Notes under the pieces: generated by a model
Databases searched by the model: none
Told to the model about the DNA's origin: nothing
What the model saw: the letters and a program-made list of their open reading frames with translations, nothing else
Program-made: the position numbers and the translations under genes
Part shown: positions 1-9,273 of the stretch, piece after piece
Position numbering within the stretch: the stretch's first letter is position 1
How the letters are laid out: each line of letters begins with the position of its first letter
Origin: Flavobacterium sp. TR2
GTDB taxonomy: Bacteria; Bacteroidota; Bacteroidia; Flavobacteriales; Flavobacteriaceae
Length of the DNA: 64,000 bases
Assembly: GCF_025252405.1 (NCBI RefSeq)
Contig: NZ_CP104307.1
Location: forward strand, 1,488,001 to 1,552,000
Direction of reading: 5' to 3'

Positions 1-1
1 T

Positions 2-247
2 GGCGGAATTGCGAAAGATTCAGATAAAAAAATAGGACTAGAAAAAGTGGCTGTTCCTAAGTATTTTTATAAAATTGTTTTGGCCAAAAATGGTAAAGAA
101 CACAAAGCAATTGCTTTTTTGGTTCCAAACGAGAAAAGTGACAAATCGATTTATGATTTTGTTGTTCCAATTGAAACTTTAGAAAAAATGACTGGAATTG
201 ATTTCTTCCCAAATCTTAAAAATCTAAAAAGCAGTAAGGATTTTTAA
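2..247 (+). CDS. DNA/RNA non-specific endonuclease, C-terminal end (partial)
   Basis: This is the last 81 codons of a gene whose 5' part lies before the window; the frame is open from base 2 to a TAA at 245-247. The residues around VAVPKYFYKIVL and the terminal TGIDFFPNL match the end of the beta-beta-alpha metal (NucA/EndoG) nuclease domain, where a VP-x-x-(F/Y)-(F/Y)K strand and a G-(I/L)-DFF-P motif close the fold. The catalytic DRGH-type motif would lie upstream and cannot be checked. Such nucleases are usually exported in Flavobacteriia, but no signal peptide is visible here. Family call from C-terminal motifs only. Confidence 0.7.
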   Translation, partial: GGIAKDSDKKIGLEKVAVPKYFYKIVLAKNGKEHKAIAFLVPNEKSDKSIYDFVVPIETLEKMTGIDFFPNLKNLKSSKDF

Positions 248-291
248 GTAAACAATATTTACTCACAAATTAATACAGAATACAAATAAGA

Positions 292-1317
292 ATGCATTTT
301 TTTAGAATGAAGAAGCAAATGATTTTTGTTGGTTTAATGATTGTTTTTGTCATAAACCAAGGCTATAGCCAAACAATACTGAATAAAAAAAATATAGAAA
401 ATACGCTTAACGATGCCTTTAATAAATTTAAAGATTTAAAAGAAGGAAAAAATGCAGACTATATTAAAGAATTAGCCAACGTTGATCCCAATATTTTTGG
501 TATTGCACTTGTTACTGCAGACGGAGCCATATATACAAAAGGCGATATAACCTCAATGGTTTCAATTCAGAGTATATCGAAAGTATTTACGATGGCAAAA
601 GTAATTGAAGAAGAAGGCCCCCAGTTTTTGGAGGACAAAATAGGAGTGAATGCCACAGGGTTGCCATTTAATTCTATTGTTGCAATAGAAATGAATAAAG
701 GAGATAAAATAAATCCTCTTGTGAATCCAGGCGCTATTGCGGCCACAAGCCTTATTCGTGGTAATGATTCTATAGCAAAATGGAAAGAAATTCAGAAAAT
801 TCAAAGTGATTTTGCGGGAAGACAGCTTTCTATAAATCGTCCTGTTTATATAAGTGAGGCTGGTGATAATTTGCGAAATCAGGCCATTGCACATTTGTTA
901 TTGGCTTATAACAGAATATATTTTGATCCAGTACAATCAACAGATCTTTACACGAAACAATGTGCATTGAACGTAAATGTAAAGGATCTTGCTACAATGG
1001 CTGCAACGTTGGCAAACGGAGGCGTTAATCCTGTTACAAAGAATAAAGTTGTCAGTCAGTCGACAGTGATGTATACTTTGCCTGTCATGGCAACTGCAGG
1101 TCTTTATGACAACTCTGGAATTTGGCTGTTTAATTCGGGACTTCCAGCAAAGAGTGGTGTCGGAGGAGGGATATTGGCAGTGTGTCCGGGCAAGTTTGGA
1201 ATTGCTGTCATTTCGCCGCCATTAGATAAGACTGGAAATAGTTTAAAAGCTCAGAAGGTTATCCAATATGTTGTAGAACAGCTTAAAGTTAATCCTTATT
1301 GGATTGAGCCTAAATAG
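292..1317 (+). CDS. glsA: Periplasmic glutaminase (serine-dependent, GlsA family)
   Basis: Hydrolyses L-glutamine to glutamate and ammonia. The protein has the beta-lactamase-like glutaminase fold: the catalytic SxxK motif is SISK (Ser94/Lys97, counted from base 292) in the family context QSISKVF, followed by the conserved NPLVNPGAI and a late KSGVGGGI segment. Unlike the usual cytoplasmic GlsA of about 305 residues, it has a clear signal peptide ending at GYSQ, so it should act in the periplasm. The ATG at 307 starts directly at MKKQ and gives a more normal signal peptide, so it may be the true start. No Shine-Dalgarno is seen at either, as is usual in this phylum. A strong terminator follows. 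Confidence 0.93.
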   Translation: MHFFRMKKQMIFVGLMIVFVINQGYSQTILNKKNIENTLNDAFNKFKDLKEGKNADYIKELANVDPNIFGIALVTADGAIYTKGDITSMVSIQSISKVFTMAKVIEEEGPQFLEDKIGVNATGLPFNSIVAIEMNKGDKINPLVNPGAIAATSLIRGNDSIAKWKEIQKIQSDFAGRQLSINRPVYISEAGDNLRNQAIAHLLLAYNRIYFDPVQSTDLYTKQCALNVNVKDLATMAATLANGGVNPVTKNKVVSQSTVMYTLPVMATAGLYDNSGIWLFNSGLPAKSGVGGGILAVCPGKFGIAVISPPLDKTGNSLKAQKVIQYVVEQLKVNPYWIEPK

Positions 1318-1334
1318 GTTTAGGGTAAAAAAAG

Positions 1335-1367
1335 AAAAGTCCAAAATTATTTTTTGGACTTTTTTTT
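1335..1367. terminator. Rho-independent terminator after glutaminase
   Basis: A perfect 12-bp stem, AAAAGTCCAAAA with TTTTGGACTTTT, and a short loop run into a T tract. It sits between convergent genes (glutaminase and rpe). The A tract on the left lets it serve both directions. Confidence 0.85.
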
Positions 1368-1383
1368 GCTTTTTTTTGAAAAT

Positions 1384-2046
1384 TTAAAATGCAGTAAGGC
1401 TTTTCAAATCTGCTATAGTTTCTGTTGGATTTTCGGCTTTAAAAACGAAGCTTCCAGCCACCAAAACATCTGCACCGGCTTCTGCCAATTGTTTGGCATT
1501 TTTGCTCGTCACACCACCATCAATCTCAATTAATGTTGAAGCATTTTTACGAGTTATCAGTGCTTTTAGTTTTTTTACTTTGTCATAAGTTTTTTCGATG
1601 AATGATTGTCCGCCAAACCCTGGGTTTACACTCATAATGCAGACTACATCAATATCATTAATAACGTCTTCCAGCAAATCAACATTGGTATGCGGATTCA
1701 TGGCAACTCCAGCTTTCATGCCCTCGGTCTTAATAGCCTGCAATGTTCTGTGCAAGTGTGTGCAGGCTTCGTAATGCACGGTTAGTCCATTTGCGCCTAA
1801 ATCTGCAAAAGTTTTAATGTAACGATCTGGATCGATAATCATTAAATGTACATCGATGTATTTTTTGGCGTGTTTTGAAATAGCTTCTAAAACCGGCATC
1901 CCGAATGAGATATTCGGAACAAAGACTCCATCCATAATATCGATATGAAACCAATCAGCTTGACTGTTGTTAATCATTTCGACATCACGCTGTAAATTAC
2001 CAAAATCGGCAGCAAGAACTGAAGGAGCAATAAATGTATTTTTCAT
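1384..2046 (-). CDS. rpe: Ribulose-phosphate 3-epimerase
   Basis: Interconverts ribulose 5-phosphate and xylulose 5-phosphate in the non-oxidative pentose phosphate pathway. The 220-residue protein is a full-length TIM barrel: IAPSVLAADF at the N-terminus, metal-binding HIDIMDG (His34, Asp36), DVHLMI, MSVNPGFGGQSF and the phosphate/metal segment EIDGGV. The start is placed at the ATG at 2044-2046, because the family begins with this M-x-x-x-(F/I)-I-A-P-S segment. The open frame extends 23 codons further upstream, but that part does not look like a family N-terminus. Confidence 0.96.
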   Translation of the reverse strand: MKNTFIAPSVLAADFGNLQRDVEMINNSQADWFHIDIMDGVFVPNISFGMPVLEAISKHAKKYIDVHLMIIDPDRYIKTFADLGANGLTVHYEACTHLHRTLQAIKTEGMKAGVAMNPHTNVDLLEDVINDIDVVCIMSVNPGFGGQSFIEKTYDKVKKLKALITRKNASTLIEIDGGVTSKNAKQLAEAGADVLVAGSFVFKAENPTETIADLKSLTAF

Positions 2047-2157
2047 TGTATTTGTTGTGTGTTGTTTTATTGCAAAGATAAATTTTTTATGATTTGGATT
2101 GAAATTTAACCGCAAAGTGCGCTAAGATTTACGCAAAGTTCTCTATTTATGGAAATG

Positions 2158-2216
2158 CTCGCAAAGTCGCAGAGTCGCAAAGTTTATTATTCTTTGCGAC
2201 TCTGCGACTTTGCGAG
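2158..2216. repeat. 25-bp perfect inverted repeat with 9-nt loop
   Basis: Arms at 2158-2182 and 2192-2216 are exact reverse complements, separated by TTTATTATT. Each arm is built from the words GCAAAGTCGC and AGTCGCAAAG. It is not followed by a T tract, so it is not a classical terminator. Related CGCAAAG/CTTTGCG words recur at about 2108-2142, 22455-22520 and 52399-52427, which suggests a dispersed genomic repeat family. Confidence 0.9.
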
Positions 2217-2261
2217 ATTCTTTAAATTTTTTTTCGGTTAAAGAAACAAAGACAAAATAAA

Positions 2262-2286
2262 AAACTCCGGTAATCAGCCGGAGTTT
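2262..2286 (-). terminator. Probable terminator of rpoD
   Basis: A 9-bp GC-containing stem (AAACTCCGG/CCGGAGTTT) with a 7-nt loop. On the minus strand it is followed by TTTATTTTG, a moderate U tract. It lies about 120 nt beyond the rpoD stop. Confidence 0.6.
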
Positions 2287-2409
2287 CAATCATCAATCAA
2301 AAAACGAACAGTCAATCAAACTGTTGTTTGGGGTAAAATTCCAAGTTATAAATTCCAAATCCCAATTAGATTGGAATTTGGGATTTTAAATATTGAAATT
2401 TAATATTGT

Positions 2410-3273
2410 TTATCCTAAATAAGTTTTAAGGATTTTACTTCTAGAAGTGTGTTTCAATCTGCGGATTGCTTTTTCTTTAATCTGACGAACACGCTCACGA
2501 GTTAAGTCGAAAGTTTCTCCAATTTCTTCAAGAGTCATTGGGTGCTGATCGCCAAGACCAAAATACAAACGCACAACATCTGCCTCTCTTGGAGTTAATG
2601 TTTCTAATGAACGCTCAATTTCAGTACGAAGAGATTCGTGAATTAATTCTCTATCTGGATTTGGAGATTCTCCAGAACGCAATACGTCGTAAAGGTTAGA
2701 ATCTTCTCCTTCAACAAGAGGAGCATCCATTGATAGGTGACGTCCAGAGTTTTTCATAGACTCTTTTACGTCGTTTACAGTCATGTCAAGTTCTTTTGCA
2801 ATTTCCTCAGCAGAAGGCGGACGCTCGTTAGATTGCTCTAATAAAGCATACATTTTGTTGATTTTATTGATAGAACCAATTTTATTTAATGGTAAACGTA
2901 CAATACGAGATTGTTCAGCTAAAGCTTGAAGAATCGATTGACGAATCCACCATACAGCGTAAGAAATGAATTTAAAACCACGAGTTTCATCAAAACGTTG
3001 AGCCGCTTTAATTAAACCTAAGTTTCCTTCATTAATTAAATCCGGAAGAGTTAATCCTTGATTTTGATATTGTTTAGCCACAGATACTACGAAACGTAGG
3101 TTGGCTTTTGTTAGTTTTTCTAAAGCTCTTTGATCACCAGCCTTTATTCTTTGTGCTAATTCTACCTCTTCATCAGCGGTAATTAGGTCAACTTTTCCAA
3201 TTTCTTGTAGATATTTATCTAACGATGCAGTTTCACGATTAGTTACCTGCTTGGTGATTTTAAGTTGTCTCAT
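2410..3273 (-). CDS. rpoD: Primary RNA polymerase sigma factor RpoD/SigA
   Basis: The 287-residue housekeeping sigma factor. Region 1.2 is near the N-terminus ([15 protein letters not shown]). Region 2 carries [28 protein letters not shown] and the -10-recognising [15 protein letters not shown]. Region 3 follows, and region 4 holds the helix-turn-helix [23 protein letters not shown]. Region 1.1 is absent, as is standard in Bacteroidota, whose primary sigma factor recognises TTG/TAnnTTTG promoters; such promoters appear elsewhere in the window. Monocistronic by context, with a terminator-like hairpin downstream. Confidence 0.96.
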   Translation of the reverse strand: MRQLKITKQVTNRETASLDKYLQEIGKVDLITADEEVELAQRIKAGDQRALEKLTKANLRFVVSVAKQYQNQGLTLPDLINEGNLGLIKAAQRFDETRGFKFISYAVWWIRQSILQALAEQSRIVRLPLNKIGSINKINKMYALLEQSNERPPSAEEIAKELDMTVNDVKESMKNSGRHLSMDAPLVEGEDSNLYDVLRSGESPNPDRELIHESLRTEIERSLETLTPREADVVRLYFGLGDQHPMTLEEIGETFDLTRERVRQIKEKAIRRLKHTSRSKILKTYLG

Positions 3274-3391
3274 GTTGTTGTCTCCCTATTTTTAAAGTGT
3301 ACAAATGGTTATACGTATAGAGTATCGAAAAAGTTACAAAAAATTATTTTATTTTTTTTTAGAATTTTCATTTTTAATTGTATAAAATAGC

Positions 3392-3425
3392 AAAAGCCCT
3401 GATTAACAACTCAATCAAGGCTTTT
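3392..3425 (-). terminator. Terminator at the end of module copy 1
   Basis: AAAAGCCCTGATT pairs with AATCAAGGCTTTT (one mismatch) around an 8-nt loop, immediately after the last gene of the first four-gene module. Confidence 0.75.
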
Positions 3426-3447
3426 GTCGGCTTTATTTTTTATGTAA

Positions 3448-5238
3448 TTATTTTACCGTAATATTTTTTGAAACGTATACAGGATGCCCATTTTCAGTAA
3501 AACCTTCTAGGACAACTTCAAAATTTCCTTTGATATCAGAAGTGTAAAAAGATAAATTTTCTTCCTTTGCGTCTAGTTTGATATCTGGTTTCCATAACAA
3601 TTGGTATCTGTAATCAGGAATTCTTTGCAATTTGTTTCCAGCTGAATAATCTGGGTTGTTGTATACTTTTTCAGAATTAGGGCGCTGGATTTCCATTGTT
3701 TGTAGGTACTTCTTCGCATAATTTTCAGAAAACTCATTGTTTTTAGTTTCAAAACTAATTAATCCTCCATACAGATTTGGACCATACACGTAAGGTTCTG
3801 TTATTAAGCTTACCCTGTTAACATTGGCCATGTTGTATTCAAAAAGATCACTTGGATCTTGAATTAGAAGTCCATCAACAATTACCAATGGCGGACCATA
3901 TAATTCTAAATCTTTTTGATTGTTTCTTATATGAAGCTGATATTTGCCGTTGTTCTTTCTGTAATAAAGCTCCACAATGACTTCAACGATATTTTCTTTT
4001 AAAGTTGGGAATCGAGTGTAATCGTCTAAAACGTATGATTTTTCAACCGTAGTAAAAAAAGGATTCATAACAGCTTCTGTTACCAAGCTATCTTTTTTAA
4101 TCTGATAGTAAGCATTTTGAATCTGGCTTGCTGTAGATCTTTCTTCAATATCGTTTTTTAATTCTGGCGATAAATTCAGTTTCGACGTGAATTGCAATGA
4201 AGAAGCGTCAAATTTTGGAAATGGGTCTAAATTGATAGTGTAGTCATTTCGGTTTTCATCAATTACCTGAAGTATTGCATTTGGGAAATTTGGAAATTGA
4301 TCCAATAAAAAGGCAAATTTTCCCTGAGCATTTGTTTTCACAATTTTTAAAACATATTCTTTCCCTGGCAGTGATAATGCAATCGATTTGTTGGCGATGT
4401 CACGATTGTTTTTTGAAGTTAGATTTCCTGTGATTAATTCAGATCTAATTTCTGGAACATAATTTAAACTGTTCGGAGTATTAACGTAGTTCTCAGTAGT
4501 TTTTTTGGCAAACTCTGATGCTGTTAATTGTTTTAGTGTCGGAATCTGATCTGTTTTTCGAATAGAAACAGAATAGTTTCCTTTTTCGATTGTTTCGGTC
4601 AAATACTTTAATTTTAAGTTGACTTTTTCTCTTGTGTAATAACTTTCCTTATCAAATTCAAAATCGATTCTTTTATCATTTGCAGCGTTGTAATTTGAAG
4701 TTTGAATTGCAGTATTCGATTTGGCTGGATTAGTAATATCAAATGTGATATTTTCATTCTGCTCTTGAGTCTGAAATGGGTTGATGATAAAAATATCAAT
4801 TTCATACTTTTGAGAATTGACATTGTTTAGCATCCATTTCGTATACGCTACAATTTTATAATTTCCTGTTTTTAAAGTTGTAGGAATAAAGTAGTCTCCA
4901 TTTCCAATTCCTTTATCCAAGTATATTTTGTTTTTTTGAAGCGATTTTTTTTCGCTGTCAATCAATTCAACGTAAGCAATTTTGCTTATTAAGCTAGTTG
5001 TATTGTTTAACGGATTTAGACAATACAATTTGAAATATAATGTCTCACCAGTCAAAAAAGTTGTTGTATTTGAATGGATAAAAACGGTTTCCTGAGCTGT
5101 AATATTAGGCAATGAATTTTTGTTTTGTAAGCTCTGGGCAAAAGTAAATTCGATTTGAATAAACAAAAACATCAAAAAAAGCAATTGCTTAATTCTAATT
5201 GAAATATTATTCTGGCTATGTATAGAAAGGTGTTTCAT
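3448..5238 (-). CDS. Secreted MG2-like plus receptor-plug-like protein (module copy 1, gene 4)
   Basis: No specific function recognised. From the ATG at 5238 it has 596 residues with a signal peptide ending FTFAQ. The N-terminal third (TTTFLTGETLYFKLYCLN, then GNGDYFIPTTLKTGNYKIVAYT) resembles a macroglobulin MG2-type beta-sandwich of Bacteroidota surface proteins. Towards the C-terminus, LVIVDGLLIQDP followed by VYGPNLYGGLISFETKN resembles a TonB-receptor plug, yet no beta-barrel follows; the end is a short KGNFEVVLEGF beta domain. It is the last gene of the operon, 17 nt after the DUF4249 gene. A TTG at 5266-5268 is an alternative start matching the TTG used by copy 2. Function inferred only: a surface partner of the receptor. 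Confidence 0.72.
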   Translation of the reverse strand: MKHLSIHSQNNISIRIKQLLFLMFLFIQIEFTFAQSLQNKNSLPNITAQETVFIHSNTTTFLTGETLYFKLYCLNPLNNTTSLISKIAYVELIDSEKKSLQKNKIYLDKGIGNGDYFIPTTLKTGNYKIVAYTKWMLNNVNSQKYEIDIFIINPFQTQEQNENITFDITNPAKSNTAIQTSNYNAANDKRIDFEFDKESYYTREKVNLKLKYLTETIEKGNYSVSIRKTDQIPTLKQLTASEFAKKTTENYVNTPNSLNYVPEIRSELITGNLTSKNNRDIANKSIALSLPGKEYVLKIVKTNAQGKFAFLLDQFPNFPNAILQVIDENRNDYTINLDPFPKFDASSLQFTSKLNLSPELKNDIEERSTASQIQNAYYQIKKDSLVTEAVMNPFFTTVEKSYVLDDYTRFPTLKENIVEVIVELYYRKNNGKYQLHIRNNQKDLELYGPPLVIVDGLLIQDPSDLFEYNMANVNRVSLITEPYVYGPNLYGGLISFETKNNEFSENYAKKYLQTMEIQRPNSEKVYNNPDYSAGNKLQRIPDYRYQLLWKPDIKLDAKEENLSFYTSDIKGNFEVVLEGFTENGHPVYVSKNITVK

Positions 5239-5255
5239 GAATTTTTTAAAAAAGA

Positions 5256-6485
5256 TTAATCTACCCAAAAAGGAGGAACAATATTAGAAGAAAATGATGT
5301 GCAATCTCCACAAGCTGGTTTTACCATTCCGTAATTACCATTATAATCAGTTGATACAAAAACCAATTCTTTTGACCTAATTGCTCCGCGCAGCTGTATT
5401 CCGCTGCAAGGAGGAAGACCTTCGCAATCTACAAATTCTTTTACTGTACAGTCACTTTCATAATAAGGAGGTAAAGGCTCTTTTGGAAACAAGTCTGCAT
5501 AATTAAAGAAGATTCTTTCTGAAGAGACAGAAGAAACTTCAAAAAAACCAATAACCTTTTCAGATGGATTTTCTACAGATTTTATGTTTCCGTAAAAGAA
5601 TCCAGGCTGTTTTGGAGATAGAATTCCGCCTGATGTCGATAAATCTTTCAAGGTTTTGTAATAAGTGTATGCGGCTAGATTTTGAACATACTGTTTTACG
5701 AAGATTGAATAGCGATGAGAAATGATATAGTTTTGGTTGCTAATAAAACGTACAGGAAAATGCACGCGATCTTCGCTAAGGCTGTTTGTGTTATGCAAAA
5801 TAATATCGCTTGATTTTTTAGTAGAAAAACAGGTTCTGGTTTCTCGGTTTCTCAGTCTTAGCACGATGTCTTCACGTGCAGGAGAACCTGGAAAATCTTG
5901 ATCTGGGTTTGCAGGAATTGCGGGAATGCTAACCATCACAGTTTCTTGGCTACTCCATACTGGTGCAAGAATTTTGTAAGTTTCGGTGTATTCGTAACGA
6001 TAGTATTTTGAAGTATTAGTTGGCTCAAAACTGTTTACATTAATTTGAACTCCTCTTTGTCCGTTTACAGTTTCGGCTGTAGCAGTTACATTATCAATTT
6101 TCGTTTCAGTTGTCAAAACCTGTTCGTCAGACGTATAGTTTTTGCCTTCTCTTGTCTTAATTTTTAATTGGTACTTTCTTCCAGGTTCTGCTTTAAAAGG
6201 GGTTATAGAAGAGTAGATCGTATCTTTTTCCTCAAATTGGTATTCGTTGCCTTTATCGTCAGTAACAAAGACATTTGCTCCTTTTTCAAGCCTTGGGCCG
6301 CTTTCTTCAAGCTGATAAACTTGCGAAAGTCTTATGGTTTGATTTTTAAGTTCGTTTGTTATAGTTCCCTCAACAACAAGGGCGCTTTCAAAATCGGTAT
6401 TTTGAAAAACATATTGCTCCGTACAGCTGCTAATAGTAGCTGATAGAAGTAATAGTAATGATATTTTATATAGATATTTTTTCAT
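5256..6485 (-). CDS. DUF4249 lipoprotein (module copy 1, gene 3)
   Basis: A 409-residue DUF4249 protein. The start is the ATG at 6485, which gives a lipoprotein signal MKKYLYKISLLLLL with lipobox ATISSC (Cys21), then TEQYVFQNTDFE. The first domain reads as an Ig-like/carboxypeptidase-regulatory sandwich (VVEGTITNELKNQTIRLSQV, GANVFVTDDKGNEY). The C-terminus has the family signature CGDCTSFSSN ending PPFWVD. DUF4249 lipoproteins commonly accompany STN/carboxypeptidase-domain TonB receptors; function is unknown, and a SusD-like substrate-capturing or lid role is an inference. It begins 4 nt after the receptor stop, so it is translationally linked. Confidence 0.88.
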   Translation of the reverse strand: MKKYLYKISLLLLLSATISSCTEQYVFQNTDFESALVVEGTITNELKNQTIRLSQVYQLEESGPRLEKGANVFVTDDKGNEYQFEEKDTIYSSITPFKAEPGRKYQLKIKTREGKNYTSDEQVLTTETKIDNVTATAETVNGQRGVQINVNSFEPTNTSKYYRYEYTETYKILAPVWSSQETVMVSIPAIPANPDQDFPGSPAREDIVLRLRNRETRTCFSTKKSSDIILHNTNSLSEDRVHFPVRFISNQNYIISHRYSIFVKQYVQNLAAYTYYKTLKDLSTSGGILSPKQPGFFYGNIKSVENPSEKVIGFFEVSSVSSERIFFNYADLFPKEPLPPYYESDCTVKEFVDCEGLPPCSGIQLRGAIRSKELVFVSTDYNGNYGMVKPACGDCTSFSSNIVPPFWVD

Positions 6486-6489
6486 GATT

Positions 6490-9273
6490 TTAAAACTTGA
6501 AATTATAGGTAATACTTGGAATTGGAATTGAGAAAATAGATGTTTTGTACGCTTTGATTTGTCCTTCTTTCGTAACAAAGAATACAGAATACGGATTGTT
6601 GCGTCCTAAAACATTATAAACTGAAATATTCCAAAAACTATGAGCTAATTTTTTTATTTTATGATTTCCTTCAATGTTCAAACCAATATCAAGTCTGAAA
6701 TAATCTGGAATTCTAAACTTGTTGCGGTCGCTATATACTGTATACTGTTCGTTTCCGTAGTCATATCTTCCAATCGGATAGGTAATTGGTCTTCCCGTTT
6801 GATAGATAAAGTTACTAGAAAAACTATAACGTTTTGTAATTCTGTAGTTTAAAACAGCACTGAAGTCGTGTGGCTTGTCAAAATTAGAGGCAAAATATTT
6901 TCCGTCATTTACCTTTTCCTGCTGAAATTGGCTGTCAAGTTTTATTAATGATCTTGAATACGTATAGCCAAGCCATCCGTTTAACTTTCCAACCTGTTTT
7001 TTAATTAAAAATTCTACGCCGTACGCTTTTCCTTCTCCTTGTAACAGTTCGGTTTCAATATTCTCATTAAGCAGTAATTCTGCTCCAACTTTGTAATCTA
7101 GAATGTTTTTAGATCTTTTATAATATCCTTCTAAACTAAGTTCAACGTCGCCATTTTTTAAGTTTTTATAGAAGCCTAAAGACACTTGTTGAGCGCTTTC
7201 TGGTTTAACATTCAAATCTGACAGTTTCCAAATATCGGTTGGAGACTGTGTGGTGTTGTTAGATAATAAATGAATGTATTGATATGTTTTGTCATAGCTT
7301 GCGCGTACAGAAAAATCGTCTGTAAGGAAATATCTCGCGGCAAGCCTTGGCTCTAGCCCGCCATATCTTTTAATTACTTCATTATTGCCATACGTTTTTG
7401 TTTCAATTACCGTGGCATCGCTTATAGGCTGATTGTCTTCGTAAATTCGCTGATCAGATTTACCTAAGGCAGCAAAAGTAGAATAGCGCAAACCGAAATC
7501 CAGAAGGAATTTATCACTTATTTTAAAATTGTCGCCAATATATGCGGCAGATTCTAAACCTTTTTCTGTTTCAACATCAATTGGAATCAGTGTAGATTGC
7601 GGATTTTTTGGATTTAAATACCCTGGATCGACAGCATATAATTTTGTTGAAAGACCATAGCTGATTTTGTGTTTATTGCTATACAGGTAATTCATTTTCA
7701 GCATTGCCTGAGTCTCATTGATTTTGTAGCCAAAATCAAAATTATTTACTCCTTCAGACTGGTAATCAATGTTAAATTTGTATTCGCTATTTGTAACAAT
7801 CAGCGAACCTTTGTTTTTTTCATTAAAAGTATGATTCCATTTTAGCGTTGCTAAACGATTGCTGTATTTGTACAAAGAATCTGAAGAGACGCTAAATTTA
7901 TCGTGACTGTAATATAAGGTAGACTCAATATCATTATTAGCGTTTATTTTATGATTGTATTTTAGGATTAAATCATAAAACGAAGCTTGGCTATTTTTTA
8001 AATTTTCGTCATCTAGACTTTTTAAAATATAATCTGAATATGTTGCTCTTCCTCCTGCAATTAAACTAGATTTTCCTTTTACAATTGGAGTTGAGAGCAT
8101 TAAATTGCTGGTAACTGGGCCAATACCGCCTTCGCCTTGAAATTCGTTTACATTTCCGCTTTTTGATGAGATGTCAAAAACAGATGATAATCTTCCTCCA
8201 AATTCGGCAGGAATACTTCCTTTGTAAATGTCTACTTTTTTTGTTGTATAAGGATTTAGTGCTGTAAAAAAACCAAAGAAATGCGACGGATTGTACAAAG
8301 TAGCATGATCTAGCAAAAATAAATTTTGATCCTCTTTACCACCTCTAACGTTAAATCCTGCAGAGCCTTCTCCTGCGCTTTTTATTCCAGGCATAGTGAG
8401 GGCAACTTTAAGGATATCACGTTCTCCCAGAACTAAAGGAACATTTTTAATTCCTTCAGAATCAATAGTTGTTACGCCTGTTATGGCAGATTTTGCACTT
8501 TTGCTTTTATTGGTTTTGATAAGCACTTCATCAAGCTGGTTGATGTTGTCTGTCAACGAAAGATTTAATGCGCCGTCATTATAAACCATTATGTTTTTGG
8601 TTACCTTGTTGTAGGAAAAACTTTCTGTCTCAATAACGTTTAGCCCTCCAGGAACTTGCAGGCTATAGTATCCTTTTTTATCCGTTACGGCTGAGAATTC
8701 AGAATTAGGAATTTTTACAACTATATTGGCAAGGCCAGAATTGTTTTTTCCGCCCTTTATAAATCCAGATAATGTATACGTAGATTTCTTTTTTTGGTTT
8801 TTGACTTCTTTACCAATAAGGACAAGATCTCGAATATTTTTGTTTGGATTTCGAGAGTTTGTCTTTTTTATCGAGTCGTACTGCTGATAAAATATAGGCG
8901 TAATCTGCCCGTTTTCGTCTCTTTCAATCGGGATGCCAAAGTAATCGTCAGCTAATTGATTGTAAATAATGCTGTTATTGGTTACTATAACTTTGTTTTC
9001 AGAAATATAAAAGTTAAAGCTTGTGTTCTGAAAAACGTCTTCAAGAACTTCGCCGATTTTAACTTCTTTAAATTGTTTAGTTATAGAAACGCTATCGTTT
9101 TCAAACCATTTTTCATCAAAATAAAATTTGTAATAGGATACTTTTTCAATGTCCTGTATAGCAGTTTTTATATTTGCATTCTTAAATTCAACCGTTATTT
9201 TGTCGCTAATTACTTGGGAGTATATAATTTGTTGAAAGGATAGTAAAAATAGAATAAGAGTAATTTTTTTCAT
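6490..9273 (-). CDS. TonB-dependent receptor with STN and carboxypeptidase-like domains (module copy 1, gene 2)
   Basis: A 927-residue outer-membrane receptor. Order: signal peptide (1-20, ending IYSQ); STN domain (about 21-105, ITVEFKNANIKTAIQDIEK); linker; carboxypeptidase regulatory-like domain (about 165-250, YTLSGFIKGGKN to LQVPGGLNVIETES); plug (about 262-375, with FNVRGGKEDQNLFLLD and PAEFGGRLSSVFDI); then a 22-strand-type barrel ending in the aromatic TYNFKF. An STN domain usually signals to a FecR-type anti-sigma factor, but no sigma/anti-sigma pair is nearby. The substrate is unknown. Its start abuts the stop of the preceding small gene. Closely related along its length to the receptor at 13158-15920. 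Confidence 0.93.
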   Translation of the reverse strand: MKKITLILFLLSFQQIIYSQVISDKITVEFKNANIKTAIQDIEKVSYYKFYFDEKWFENDSVSITKQFKEVKIGEVLEDVFQNTSFNFYISENKVIVTNNSIIYNQLADDYFGIPIERDENGQITPIFYQQYDSIKKTNSRNPNKNIRDLVLIGKEVKNQKKKSTYTLSGFIKGGKNNSGLANIVVKIPNSEFSAVTDKKGYYSLQVPGGLNVIETESFSYNKVTKNIMVYNDGALNLSLTDNINQLDEVLIKTNKSKSAKSAITGVTTIDSEGIKNVPLVLGERDILKVALTMPGIKSAGEGSAGFNVRGGKEDQNLFLLDHATLYNPSHFFGFFTALNPYTTKKVDIYKGSIPAEFGGRLSSVFDISSKSGNVNEFQGEGGIGPVTSNLMLSTPIVKGKSSLIAGGRATYSDYILKSLDDENLKNSQASFYDLILKYNHKINANNDIESTLYYSHDKFSVSSDSLYKYSNRLATLKWNHTFNEKNKGSLIVTNSEYKFNIDYQSEGVNNFDFGYKINETQAMLKMNYLYSNKHKISYGLSTKLYAVDPGYLNPKNPQSTLIPIDVETEKGLESAAYIGDNFKISDKFLLDFGLRYSTFAALGKSDQRIYEDNQPISDATVIETKTYGNNEVIKRYGGLEPRLAARYFLTDDFSVRASYDKTYQYIHLLSNNTTQSPTDIWKLSDLNVKPESAQQVSLGFYKNLKNGDVELSLEGYYKRSKNILDYKVGAELLLNENIETELLQGEGKAYGVEFLIKKQVGKLNGWLGYTYSRSLIKLDSQFQQEKVNDGKYFASNFDKPHDFSAVLNYRITKRYSFSSNFIYQTGRPITYPIGRYDYGNEQYTVYSDRNKFRIPDYFRLDIGLNIEGNHKIKKLAHSFWNISVYNVLGRNNPYSVFFVTKEGQIKAYKTSIFSIPIPSITYNFKF

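Larger units (their letters stand above)
2047..2409. other. Repeat-rich intergenic region between rpe and rpoD
   Basis: Holds no credible gene. From left to right: rpe leader, degenerate CGCAAAG-type repeats at about 2108-2142, a 25-bp perfect inverted repeat (separate entry), a 9-bp hairpin AAACTCCGG/CCGGAGTTT at 2262-2286 suited to terminating rpoD, and an A/T-rich stretch with ATTCCAAATCCC-type partial repeats near 2348-2386. Confidence 0.8.

Noticed and set aside
8956..9243. Open frames on the plus strand inside the receptor genes
   Set aside because: They are antisense shadows of the STN/plug coding sequence with Phe/Ile-rich composition and no signals.
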